Assembly (NCBI RefSeq): GCF_003335505.1
Contig: NZ_QPEX01000037.1
Coordinates: forward strand, 1 to 64,000
From: Bremerella cremea
Lineage (GTDB): Bacteria; Planctomycetota; Planctomycetia; Pirellulales; Pirellulaceae
Direction: 5' to 3'
Length of the DNA stretch: 64,000 bases
Part shown: piece by piece, positions 18,598 through 26,685 of the stretch
How the letters are laid out: each line of letters opens with the position of its first letter
Position numbering within the stretch: the first letter of the stretch is position 1
Program-made: the position numbers and the translations under genes
The notes under the pieces: model-generated
What the model saw: the letters and a program-made list of their open reading frames with translations, nothing else
What the model was told of the DNA's origin: nothing
Database searches by the model: none

Positions 18598-20064
18598 TTA
18601 GGATTGGGCATGATCCGCCAAGCGAGTTTGTAACATCTGCTCTAAACGCTCGATCTCGGTTTGAATATCCGGGTTACGATCGCGGATCAAATTATTCGTT
18701 TCGCCAGGGTCGTTCCGCAAGTCGTAGAACTCGTCGCGATCTTGGTTATGAAGGTCTTGGATCAGCTTGAAATGGGGTGTTCGATAACACCGTAGGGAAG
18801 CCTCCGCATAATGGCTCATGTCGTACTCGGCGTAAACGTCATTGTTCCATGCCGCAGGACTAGCGCCTTCGAGCAAAGGAACGAGGCTCCTGCCTGGCAG
18901 GTTATGATCGACAGGACGGCCGGCAATTTGAGCGAGCGTGGGGAAGAGGTCCAAACTGGTCGCACTTTGCGGAATAACCTTTCCCGCTGGAACGTTACCA
19001 GGCCAGCGAACAACCAGCGGCACGCGAAGGCTGTTGTCGTAGAGATTGGGGCGGTACTTATCCGAAATGACCCGTGTACCGTTATGCCACTCGCCTGGCG
19101 GACGCTTTTTGGTTGCCCAGATACCGTTCCCTTTATGCCAGATTCCGTTGTGCCCCATGTTGTATCCATGATCGGAGGTGACGATCACGATGGTGTTGTC
19201 GGTCAGCCCCTGCTGATCGAGCGCTGCAAGTAAACGTCCTAAGTTTCGATCGACCCCCGAAGTGCTGGCCAAGTATTCGCGCATCATCTGTTTGACCCGT
19301 TTCTCATCGAGGCCTGGGTAGCTCGGGATGGTAGGGTCCATTTGGGCGTACGGCTGCCAGTCTTCCTCTGCCACCGGCAACCATTTGCCATGCGGAGCAC
19401 GTGTGGCCAGGCAAAGGAAGAACGGCTGATCGCTAGGGCGTTGGATAAAGCCAATCGCGCGGTCGGTCAAAATATCGGTAGTCAGTCCGGAGAACTGGCG
19501 GACCTCGCCATCTTCTTCCAGAGTCGGATCGTCTGGGGTGGTACCACCTCCGGTCAAGCCCATGAAATAGTCAAACCCATGCTGGGAGGGATGAAAGCGC
19601 TGCTTACCTTCGGCCAGCCAATCTCCCAAATGCCATTTGCCCACGAGCCCGGTACGGTATCCGGCAGACTTCATCATTTCCGCCAAGGTAACCGTCGTGT
19701 CGGGATCGAGCGCGACAGGAGCTTGGGGATCGTAAAGTTTGTGTCCTGGTTGGGGAATGAAATCGCGGATACCCAATTCGCTGGCATATCGCCCCGTCAT
19801 TAACGAGGCCCGCGCCGGGCTACAAACTGGGGTCGTGCAGAAGAAATTTTGAAACCGCGCCCCTTCCCGGGCCAGACGATCGAAGTTTGGCGTGGCTGGC
19901 ACCGGCACGTCTGGAAATTCGCCCGCTTCGACCGCCGTAGCAAACGCCCACGGGGCTTGGTCGTCGGTAAGCACCAGCAGCACGTTTGGCTTCTCGCCCC
20001 TAGCGACAGAAATTACCCCAATTAATAGGCAAACCGCCAACCAAAGTGATACGAATCGAGGCAT
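18598..20064 (-). CDS. Secreted type I sulfatase
   Basis: 488 residues from ATG 20064, directly before a signal peptide (cleavage near ARGEK); an upstream in-frame start at 20169 lacks sense. The formylglycine signature CSPAR is present with Cys81, followed by ASLMTGRY. Metal ligands appear as LTDDQ near the mature N-terminus and TSDHGYNMG further on. Members remove sulfate esters after the Cys is oxidised to formylglycine by a separate enzyme, which is not in this window. Many such genes are typical of marine planctomycetes that use sulfated algal polysaccharides; substrate not deducible. Confidence 0.92.
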   Translation of the reverse strand: MPRFVSLWLAVCLLIGVISVARGEKPNVLLVLTDDQAPWAFATAVEAGEFPDVPVPATPNFDRLAREGARFQNFFCTTPVCSPARASLMTGRYASELGIRDFIPQPGHKLYDPQAPVALDPDTTVTLAEMMKSAGYRTGLVGKWHLGDWLAEGKQRFHPSQHGFDYFMGLTGGGTTPDDPTLEEDGEVRQFSGLTTDILTDRAIGFIQRPSDQPFFLCLATRAPHGKWLPVAEEDWQPYAQMDPTIPSYPGLDEKRVKQMMREYLASTSGVDRNLGRLLAALDQQGLTDNTIVIVTSDHGYNMGHNGIWHKGNGIWATKKRPPGEWHNGTRVISDKYRPNLYDNSLRVPLVVRWPGNVPAGKVIPQSATSLDLFPTLAQIAGRPVDHNLPGRSLVPLLEGASPAAWNNDVYAEYDMSHYAEASLRCYRTPHFKLIQDLHNQDRDEFYDLRNDPGETNNLIRDRNPDIQTEIERLEQMLQTRLADHAQS

Positions 20065-20285
20065 CGCAATTATTCTGGAAGATAGAGAAAGTTTTGGGAG
20101 AAAACGACCCCAAGTTCGACGAAACACGTGCTCGTGATTGTCAACGTAAGTCAGCAGGCAAACAACCACTTACGTGGGTTCGTGGTGAAATCCACCACGC
20201 AATTACCAGGGGGCTCTCGATACCCGAGTTTAGCAGATATTGCGATAATAAAGAGGTAAGCCTCAATTTCGGAAGGCGGCAAATC

Positions 20286-20897
20286 ATGTTCAACTGGTAC
20301 GCAACACCGCAGGAGCAGAGAGAAACACTTCCCGGAGACGAACTGATTTCCGAGATTCAAAACTGCTCGACCTATGCCATCACGATCCATGCTTCCCCAC
20401 ACGAAGTCTGGCCGTGGCTTGTCCAAATGGGATGCAACCGTGGCGGCTATTACAGTTACGATTGGTTAGACAACGGCGAGAAGCGAAGCGCTAACCAGAT
20501 TATCGAGGAATATCAATCAACCAAAGTAGGCGATATTCTTCCCTCTCGGCCTGGCAGTCATTACGGTTTCGAGGTCTTGCGGATGGAGCGTCCGCATCTC
20601 TTTTTGCTGGGGGCTTATTTACGGGCGGGGCAAATTGCTAACCTACCGTGGAACGACCCTCCACCGGCTGCGTACGTCCGTTCGACTTGGGCATTCGTTC
20701 TGAGAGAATCGGAAGAAGGTGCAAGGCTGATTGTTCGTACCCGGGGTGTAATTCACCCGTGGTGGTTCCGCATGCTCACCAATATGTTCTTCGTCCCAGC
20801 CCATGTCATCATGCAGCGGAAACAGCTGCTGAGTTTACGCGAGCGGATCGAGACCGCGCACATGGCGCAGGCACCTCCCCTAGTAAAAATGACGTAA
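20286..20897 (+). CDS. SRPBCC/START-like fold protein, unknown ligand
   Basis: 203 residues from ATG 20286, preceded by GGAAGG at a good distance; a longer frame to 20046 overlaps the divergent sulfatase start. The pattern of an N-terminal strand (AITIHASPHEVWPWLVQMG), a GGYYSYDWLDN loop and a long C-terminal helix is typical of the polyketide-cyclase/START-like SRPBCC superfamily, which binds hydrophobic ligands. The second half ends with a hydrophobic stretch (WWFRMLTNMFFVPAHVIM). Isolated gene on the plus strand; function unknown. Confidence 0.65.
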   Translation: MFNWYATPQEQRETLPGDELISEIQNCSTYAITIHASPHEVWPWLVQMGCNRGGYYSYDWLDNGEKRSANQIIEEYQSTKVGDILPSRPGSHYGFEVLRMERPHLFLLGAYLRAGQIANLPWNDPPPAAYVRSTWAFVLRESEEGARLIVRTRGVIHPWWFRMLTNMFFVPAHVIMQRKQLLSLRERIETAHMAQAPPLVKMT

Positions 20898-21296
20898 CGG
20901 TTTGCTTCCCCAATGGCAGCGAAGGTGGGCACGCCGACAAAACGTTGTGACGACTACGAGGAGGAAAGCCATTCCTCTGCGAGATGTCCCTTTTGAAAAC
21001 GCAACGCGAAGTGGGGCATCTCGTTTGAATTTGCCTAAGGCAACCTCTGATGCGACTTTCTGTCGAAATTTGGCAAGCGAGTGACTTAATATATATACAT
21101 CGTGTCGATGTGAAGTAGCGTCCCCGTCGATCACAAGAGTCGTTGTCACTTGGTTAGAGGAACATGAGTTTCACCTCGAACAAGCAGCCGATCTGAAAAA
21201 GGCACAGGAGATCTTGCCTGCGTTGTTGGGGAAGAAGCTCCGCGTGGAATTATGAGCCAAGCGGAGCGATGATTTTCAAAAGGGTTTGCCGGGCGA
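20898..21296. other. 399-base intergenic stretch with possible gene remnant
   Basis: No full gene. On the plus strand, codons from about 21119 to 21256 read as a plausible protein end (VTWLEEHEFHLEQAAD, then KKAQEILPALLGKKLRVEL and TGA) but no start codon precedes them in frame; a 22-codon frame beginning at ATG 21050 ends just upstream. This resembles a decayed or truncated gene. An alternating TA stretch lies near 21088-21096. Confidence 0.3.
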
Positions 21297-22478
21297 TTAC
21301 TTCTTCGCTTCCGCCGGGGTGTCTTGAAACAACTGGGAAGCAAACTGCCGGAGGTAGTTCCGCCAGTTGACCCAGGTGTGCCCGCCGTCGGTTTCTTCGT
21401 AAACGGCTTCAAAGCCATGCTTCTTCATGAGGTCGACGGAAGCACGCGAGGTTTCTACTAGAAAGTCATCTCGCCCGGTCGAAAACCAAAGCAGTTTCAA
21501 CCCTTGCTTGAGTTCTGGATCTTTCAGCACTTCGAGGTGTTGTTCTTCCCAGGTCGGCTGATCGTTGGAAGCTTCTGGACCGCGCCGCCGAAGGCCGAAA
21601 ATGCCGGAGCTAAACACGCCCACGTAGCCGTAGTCTTTCAGATCGTTCAGGGCGATGTCCAATGTTTGAGCGCCCCCCATCGAAAGGCCAGCGATGGCGT
21701 GGTTCTCGCGACCGCTTTTGACGCGGTAGTTCTTTTCGATCGTGGGGACAATATCGTCGGCGAACTCTTTAACGAACTTTTGCATCTGCATGCCGCGCTC
21801 CTGGCGATCCATGCGCCCCACGTGACCATCGGGCATGACGATAATCATGGGGACGGCTTCCCCGTTGGCAATCATGTTATCTAAGATCAGATTGGCCCGC
21901 CCGGCTGTAGACCACGAATCGTCACTGTCGGAGGCACCATGCAGTAAATAGAAAACCGGGTACGATTGGTCTCCTTTTTCGTAGCCTGGCGGGGTGTAAA
22001 CGTGCATGCGGCGAAACTTGTCGAGCACTTTCGAGAAGTAGGTCACTTCCGCCACGGTGCCATGAGGTACATCGGCGAGTTGCATGAAGTCGAGCCCCGG
22101 CACGTAGGCCATGCTGAAAACGGTAGCATTGGCTTCGCTGGTTTCGCGATTTACCGGATCGGTCACCGTCACGCCGTCGATGTTGTACCGATAGCGAATC
22201 GGCCCGGGGGTTTTGACCGGACCGAAAACCAGTTCCCAGACGCCTGAATCGTTTTTCGTCAGGGCTCCGTTCTCGTTCAAGTTGCCTAGGTCCGGGCTGA
22301 CCAGACGAACCGACTCGGCATTAGGGGCAAGAATGCGAAACGCAACTTTGCCATCTTCTAAGACTTCCGGTGAGACGACCTGAGGGGGCCGCTGCCGCCC
22401 TGGTTGCGCTTGGGCAATTTGTGGGATGACGATTAACGCTCCCAATACTAACAGAGCTGTAAGGGAAAAGTTCTTCAT
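21297..22478 (-). CDS. Secreted feruloyl/enterochelin esterase-like CE1 protein
   Basis: 393 residues with signal peptide (cleavage near AQAQP). Residues about 35-115 form an E-set/CBM48-like beta-sandwich (VAFRILAPNAESVRL, PGPIRYRYNIDG), the N-terminal domain of XynZ/Fes-type esterases. The catalytic part has YTPPGYEKG, the LLHGASDSDDSW oxyanion motif, GLSMGG (Ser266), an Asp in STGRDD and the His of GGHTWVNWR. These features match bacterial feruloyl or acetyl esterases acting on hemicellulose side groups. It is followed by a sialate O-acetylesterase-type gene upstream in the same direction, suggesting a polysaccharide-deacylation patch. Confidence 0.88.
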   Translation of the reverse strand: MKNFSLTALLVLGALIVIPQIAQAQPGRQRPPQVVSPEVLEDGKVAFRILAPNAESVRLVSPDLGNLNENGALTKNDSGVWELVFGPVKTPGPIRYRYNIDGVTVTDPVNRETSEANATVFSMAYVPGLDFMQLADVPHGTVAEVTYFSKVLDKFRRMHVYTPPGYEKGDQSYPVFYLLHGASDSDDSWSTAGRANLILDNMIANGEAVPMIIVMPDGHVGRMDRQERGMQMQKFVKEFADDIVPTIEKNYRVKSGRENHAIAGLSMGGAQTLDIALNDLKDYGYVGVFSSGIFGLRRRGPEASNDQPTWEEQHLEVLKDPELKQGLKLLWFSTGRDDFLVETSRASVDLMKKHGFEAVYEETDGGHTWVNWRNYLRQFASQLFQDTPAEAKK

Positions 22479-22602
22479 GTGTTTTATCCGCCTAATGGAG
22501 AGATTATGGAGGTCGGTGTGGGGAACCCAGCATGCGTTATTGTTTGAGTTCCGCCGATTTCGTGGGCCCCAGCGGTTGTGTTGCTGAATTTGTCGTTGGT
22601 CG

Positions 22603-23667
22603 CTATTGCTTTGTTGCTTTTAATTCCAACATGGTCTCGGCCAGCTTCTGCCCGATTCGGTTGTACCAGATGCCACTTCCGAAGTAATGATAAGCACGGT
22701 CGGAACCGACTTTCTGCCAAGCTTCGCGATGATCTTCCCAATCGGGAAATAACTCTTCGGCCGTTTTATCGACCAAGACATCCGTACGAATTGTTTTCAC
22801 GTTGCCGGCGAACTCAGGGACTTCGTTCATTGCCAGTTGGGCGTCTTGAATTTTCTTCATGTTCGGTTGCGGCTCAGACGAACCATTCTGCCCCAAAGCC
22901 CCGATCACCACCGGCAGGTTAGGAGAATGCCAGGCCGCGCGAACATCGTGAATCAAGTGCTTTAGGTTCTGCTCGTACTCTTTAGGAGCGTGGTCGCCGA
23001 ACATATCGTTGAAGCCTTGAAACCACACGAAGCCAGCGATGTGCGGCTGTTTACCTTTGAGCTCCGGGAATAGCTCGCCTGCATTCTTTAGCGTGGTGTC
23101 GACATCTTCCATCATCGCCTTGTAGGAAATACCGTACTCCGCTTTGATGTCTTCCATGGTGGGCAGAGGATCGTTCCGGTTTCGCTTTTCGTTATTGTTC
23201 CGTACCCGCTTTTTGGCCTGCTCCAGTTCTTCCGCCAGCACCTCTTCACTTGGCATGCCGGCGCTAGGGGGGCGGAACTTCTGATAGAGCGAATGCCCGC
23301 CCCAGGCCGTTTTGATAAGCAGCACTGGTTCGTCGTAGGCTTCGCCCATGGCAAAGCCGAACGCCAACTCGAGGCCGGTTTTATTGGGCGAACCGTAACC
23401 AATGGTCAGTGGCCCTTGGCGATTGAGGAACTTGATCAGCACGTCGTCCCGCTCGATCCACTTGCCATCTTGGCGGAAAGGGGCATAGATGGCTTTTGTC
23501 GGGTCGTTGGTTGCTTGATATTCCAGCAGTTCGTTACTGGCTTTTCCTTCCATGTTCGATTGACCGGCGAGGATAAAAACCTGGTAAGTATCGTCTGCTT
23601 CTGCCACGGAAACACCATGACAGCAAGTTAGCAGGGTAACGATCAGCAAGAGATTGAGACGTAGCAC
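22603..23667 (-). CDS. Sialate O-acetylesterase (SASA) family protein
   Basis: 354 residues from GTG 23667, selected because GAGG lies just upstream and a signal peptide (LRLNLLLIVTLLTCC, cleavage near AEA) starts directly after; a frame start at 23772 would add 35 odd residues. The SGNH-type signature VFILAGQSNMEGK gives catalytic Ser37. Block WFQGFNDMF and the final region with YNRIGQKLAE fit the PF03629 family, which removes acetyl groups from sialic acid or, in environmental bacteria, from polysaccharides. Neighbouring secreted esterase and sulfatase genes support a glycan-processing role. Confidence 0.87.
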   Translation of the reverse strand: MLRLNLLLIVTLLTCCHGVSVAEADDTYQVFILAGQSNMEGKASNELLEYQATNDPTKAIYAPFRQDGKWIERDDVLIKFLNRQGPLTIGYGSPNKTGLELAFGFAMGEAYDEPVLLIKTAWGGHSLYQKFRPPSAGMPSEEVLAEELEQAKKRVRNNNEKRNRNDPLPTMEDIKAEYGISYKAMMEDVDTTLKNAGELFPELKGKQPHIAGFVWFQGFNDMFGDHAPKEYEQNLKHLIHDVRAAWHSPNLPVVIGALGQNGSSEPQPNMKKIQDAQLAMNEVPEFAGNVKTIRTDVLVDKTAEELFPDWEDHREAWQKVGSDRAYHYFGSGIWYNRIGQKLAETMLELKATKQ

Positions 23668-23799
23668 CGCAGGAACCTCATGAGAAGGGAGACGTGGGGC
23701 GAAGTTGAAGAGGCAAATAATGCTTGTTCCGTACAGACCAGGATCGCATACGGAACAAGCAAAATAAAGCACCTTGTGGCGAATTCTACGCGAGAGCTG

Positions 23800-26517
23800 C
23801 TAAGACATCTCGTGCGTCCCGCCAGCACTTCGCCAGTATTTGTCGACTTCCGACAAGATGAATAGAAGTAGCCCGGTCCCGAAAGCCAGAGCCCAAGGTC
23901 GCCAGGTGGTTGGTTGGGTTTCGAAGATTTGGTTTAAGAACGGCACATAAGTCAGCATCACTTGCAAGCCAATCATCGTGGCAATGCCTAGCCAGATTAA
24001 CGGATTGCTGAACAGCCCCAACTGAAAGAACGAATGCCGCAACGAACGACACGTAAGCAGGTAGGCCGCTTGTCCCATAACGATCACGTTCACCGCAGCC
24101 GTTCGAGCTGACTCGAGTTCGACCCCTAAGTACTTTTTGAAGGCGAACACTCCGTAGGTCGCGATGACCAGCAAAGCTCCCACCCACAGCGTGCGCCCCA
24201 TTAGCGGAACGGAGAGAATCGGTTCTTCCGCATCTCGCGGAGGACGCGCCATCAGGCCAGGCTCTTTGGGCTCGAAGGCCAAGGTCGCGCCCAGTAAGAT
24301 GGCGGTCGACATATTGATCCATAAAATTTGCAGCGGCGTTATCGGCAACTGAAAGCCAAGAAATGCGGCAACCAGGATGATGCCCGCTTCGCCCAAGTTG
24401 GTGGGAAGAGTCCACGCGATGAACTTCTTCAGGTTGTCGTAAATCCCCCGCCCCTCTTCGACCGCCGCTTCGATTGTGGCGAAGTTATCGTCGGTCAAAA
24501 TCATGTCGGCGGCTTCTTTGGTCACTTCGGTCCCGGCGATACCCATCGCCACACCGATGTTCGCTTGACGCAGCGCTGGGGCGTCGTTCACACCATCGCC
24601 GGTCATCGCCACCACGTTGCCGCGCGATTGCAAGGCTTCCACCAGACGCAACTTCTGCGCTGGTGACACGCGGGCAAACACGGCAATGTCTTCGACCGAG
24701 TCGATCAGGTCGCGATCCGAGAGGGCTTCTAGCTCGGTGCCGGTAATGCCGAACAGGCCGGTGTTCTCGTCGTTTCGGCGACCTTGCAAACCGAGCTGAC
24801 CGGCGATGGCCGTGGCGGTGCCGACATGATCGCCGGTGATCATCTTGACCTTGATACCAGCTTCTTGGCAAACAGCGACCGCTTGGATGGCTTCAGGCCG
24901 AGGTGGATCAATCATCCCTTGCAGACCAAGCAGCTGTAGCCCGGTGGTAAGATCGTCGTGATCTAAACAGGTTTTCTCTGCCGGAAAGGTCTTCTTGGCG
25001 AAGGCCAGCACCCGGAGACCATCGGCCGCCATCTCGGCAACTTCGGTTTCGATTGCGGAGGGAGCCAGCGGGTCACCATTGGCTAAATGCTCGCAGCGTG
25101 GTAGAAGCCGTTCAACCGAACCTTTCACGTACGCCACGCTCTGCGTTTGGTTAAGCTGATGTAAGGTGGCCATGTATTGGTACTGCGATTCAAACGGAAT
25201 CGCATCACGCCGAGGATATTGCATGTTGGCAGCTTGGTGGGTGAGACCAAGCTTATTGGCAGAAATCAACAACGCCGCCTCGGTCGGATCACCTTCCACT
25301 TTCCATACCCCCTGGGCGATGGAAACCAGACGCGTGTCGTTACACAATAGGCCCGCTCGTAGCATCTCGACAAGTTGCTGATCGTCAACCGGCGCGTATT
25401 CACTTGGCGTAACGGCAGAAACACTCCCTTGGGCTTCATAGCCAGAGCCAGCGACATCGTACTGTCGCGCGCCGGTGGATATTTTGCGCACCGTCATCTG
25501 ATTCTGCGTAAGCGTTCCGGTTTTGTCGGAACAGATCACGTTGGTACTGCCCAAGGTTTCAACTGCTGGCAGTTTGCGGACGATCGCCCGGCGACGGGCC
25601 AAGCGCGAAACACCTAGGGCCAGCGTTGCCGTGACCACGGCCGGCAAACCTTCGGGAATTGCCCCCACGGCCAAAGCGACGGCGGCCAATATCACTTCAA
25701 CCGGAGGCTCGCCACGCAGCAAGATTGCTAACGCAACTAAACCGGCCAGCGTGAGAATCACCTTCAGCAGCAGATGGCTAAGTTGATTGATCCGCCGCAC
25801 CAACGGCGTTTCGAGAACATCTGCCGAGGCAATCAGCTTGTTGATGTGACCGATTTCGGTATGGTCGCCGGTGGCAACCACAATGCCGGTCCCCGTGCCG
25901 TAGGTAACCAGGGTGGAAGAAAACGCCATGTTGGCACGTTCGGCCAAAGGGGTTCCTTCTTCCAACGCGGCAACATTCTTTTCCACCGGAACCGATTCAC
26001 CGGTGAGGGCCGACTCGTCGATTTGCAGATCTCGCTGGTGGATCAAACGAATATCGGCCGGCACACGATCGCCTGATTGTAGCTTCACGCAATCGCCAGG
26101 GACTAATTCGGAGGCGGCGATTTGCATGGTTTGCCCGCCACGGATTACGGTTGCCTCGCTGTTGAGGACCTTGCTCAGCGCGCTGATGGCTTTTAGCGCC
26201 TTGGCTTCCTGAACGTAGCCGATAACCGAGTTGACCAATACCACCGCGAAGATCACCGAGGCATCGACCCACTCGCGCAAAACAACCGTCAGCGCGGTTG
26301 CGGCCAACAGTATGTAGACCAGCGGCTGTTGAAACTGACGAAGGAAAATCCGTAGCTTCGTTTCACCTTCGGCTTGAGTGAGTTGATTCTCGCCGAAACG
26401 TTTGCGTCGCCGTGTTACTTCCAGTAAGGGCAAACCATGTTCAAGATTGGTTTCCCAGCGCGAGGCGATGTCTTCGGTGGCAAAGTGATACCAATGCTCC
26501 GTCTCTGGCCGACTCAT
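23800..26517 (-). CDS. P-type cation-transporting ATPase (P2A/Ca2+-type)
   Basis: 905 residues from ATG 26517 (AGGAG eight bases upstream; the frame start at 26532 adds five residues). Domain order is complete: cation_ATPase_N, membrane helices 1-2, actuator domain with LTGESVPVEK, helices 3-4 with AIPEGLPAV, phosphorylation motif CSDKTGTLTQNQ (Asp331), nucleotide-binding domain, hinge MTGDGVNDAPALRQANIG, and C-terminal helices 5-10. PEGLPAV in helix 4 and NLGEAG in helix 5 fit SERCA/PMR1-like Ca2+ or Ca2+/Mn2+ pumps. It exports cations from the cytoplasm using ATP; the metal is inferred. Confidence 0.92.
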   Translation of the reverse strand: MSRPETEHWYHFATEDIASRWETNLEHGLPLLEVTRRRKRFGENQLTQAEGETKLRIFLRQFQQPLVYILLAATALTVVLREWVDASVIFAVVLVNSVIGYVQEAKALKAISALSKVLNSEATVIRGGQTMQIAASELVPGDCVKLQSGDRVPADIRLIHQRDLQIDESALTGESVPVEKNVAALEEGTPLAERANMAFSSTLVTYGTGTGIVVATGDHTEIGHINKLIASADVLETPLVRRINQLSHLLLKVILTLAGLVALAILLRGEPPVEVILAAVALAVGAIPEGLPAVVTATLALGVSRLARRRAIVRKLPAVETLGSTNVICSDKTGTLTQNQMTVRKISTGARQYDVAGSGYEAQGSVSAVTPSEYAPVDDQQLVEMLRAGLLCNDTRLVSIAQGVWKVEGDPTEAALLISANKLGLTHQAANMQYPRRDAIPFESQYQYMATLHQLNQTQSVAYVKGSVERLLPRCEHLANGDPLAPSAIETEVAEMAADGLRVLAFAKKTFPAEKTCLDHDDLTTGLQLLGLQGMIDPPRPEAIQAVAVCQEAGIKVKMITGDHVGTATAIAGQLGLQGRRNDENTGLFGITGTELEALSDRDLIDSVEDIAVFARVSPAQKLRLVEALQSRGNVVAMTGDGVNDAPALRQANIGVAMGIAGTEVTKEAADMILTDDNFATIEAAVEEGRGIYDNLKKFIAWTLPTNLGEAGIILVAAFLGFQLPITPLQILWINMSTAILLGATLAFEPKEPGLMARPPRDAEEPILSVPLMGRTLWVGALLVIATYGVFAFKKYLGVELESARTAAVNVIVMGQAAYLLTCRSLRHSFFQLGLFSNPLIWLGIATMIGLQVMLTYVPFLNQIFETQPTTWRPWALAFGTGLLLFILSEVDKYWRSAGGTHEMS

Positions 26518-26595
26518 GGGTACGCTCCTCAAGGGCTAGCCCAGTCAACAAAAGGTGACAGTCGACTGGTTGGGGTTGCTTCGTCCAAGGTGAAT

Positions 26596-26613
26596 ACCAG
26601 GGACATCCCTGGT
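26596..26613 (-). terminator. Short hairpin between mprF and the P-type ATPase
   Basis: Arms 26596-26603 and 26606-26613 pair perfectly around a 2-base gap (effective loop 4). It lies 73 bases after the mprF stop and before the ATPase start. No T-run follows, so a terminator role is uncertain. Confidence 0.3.
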
Positions 26614-26685
26614 CGAGGTCGGTCGTCAGTCACTGTACGACGAGGCAACTACGAATTCAAGCTCGGCAATTTTGGGGGCGTGCGA

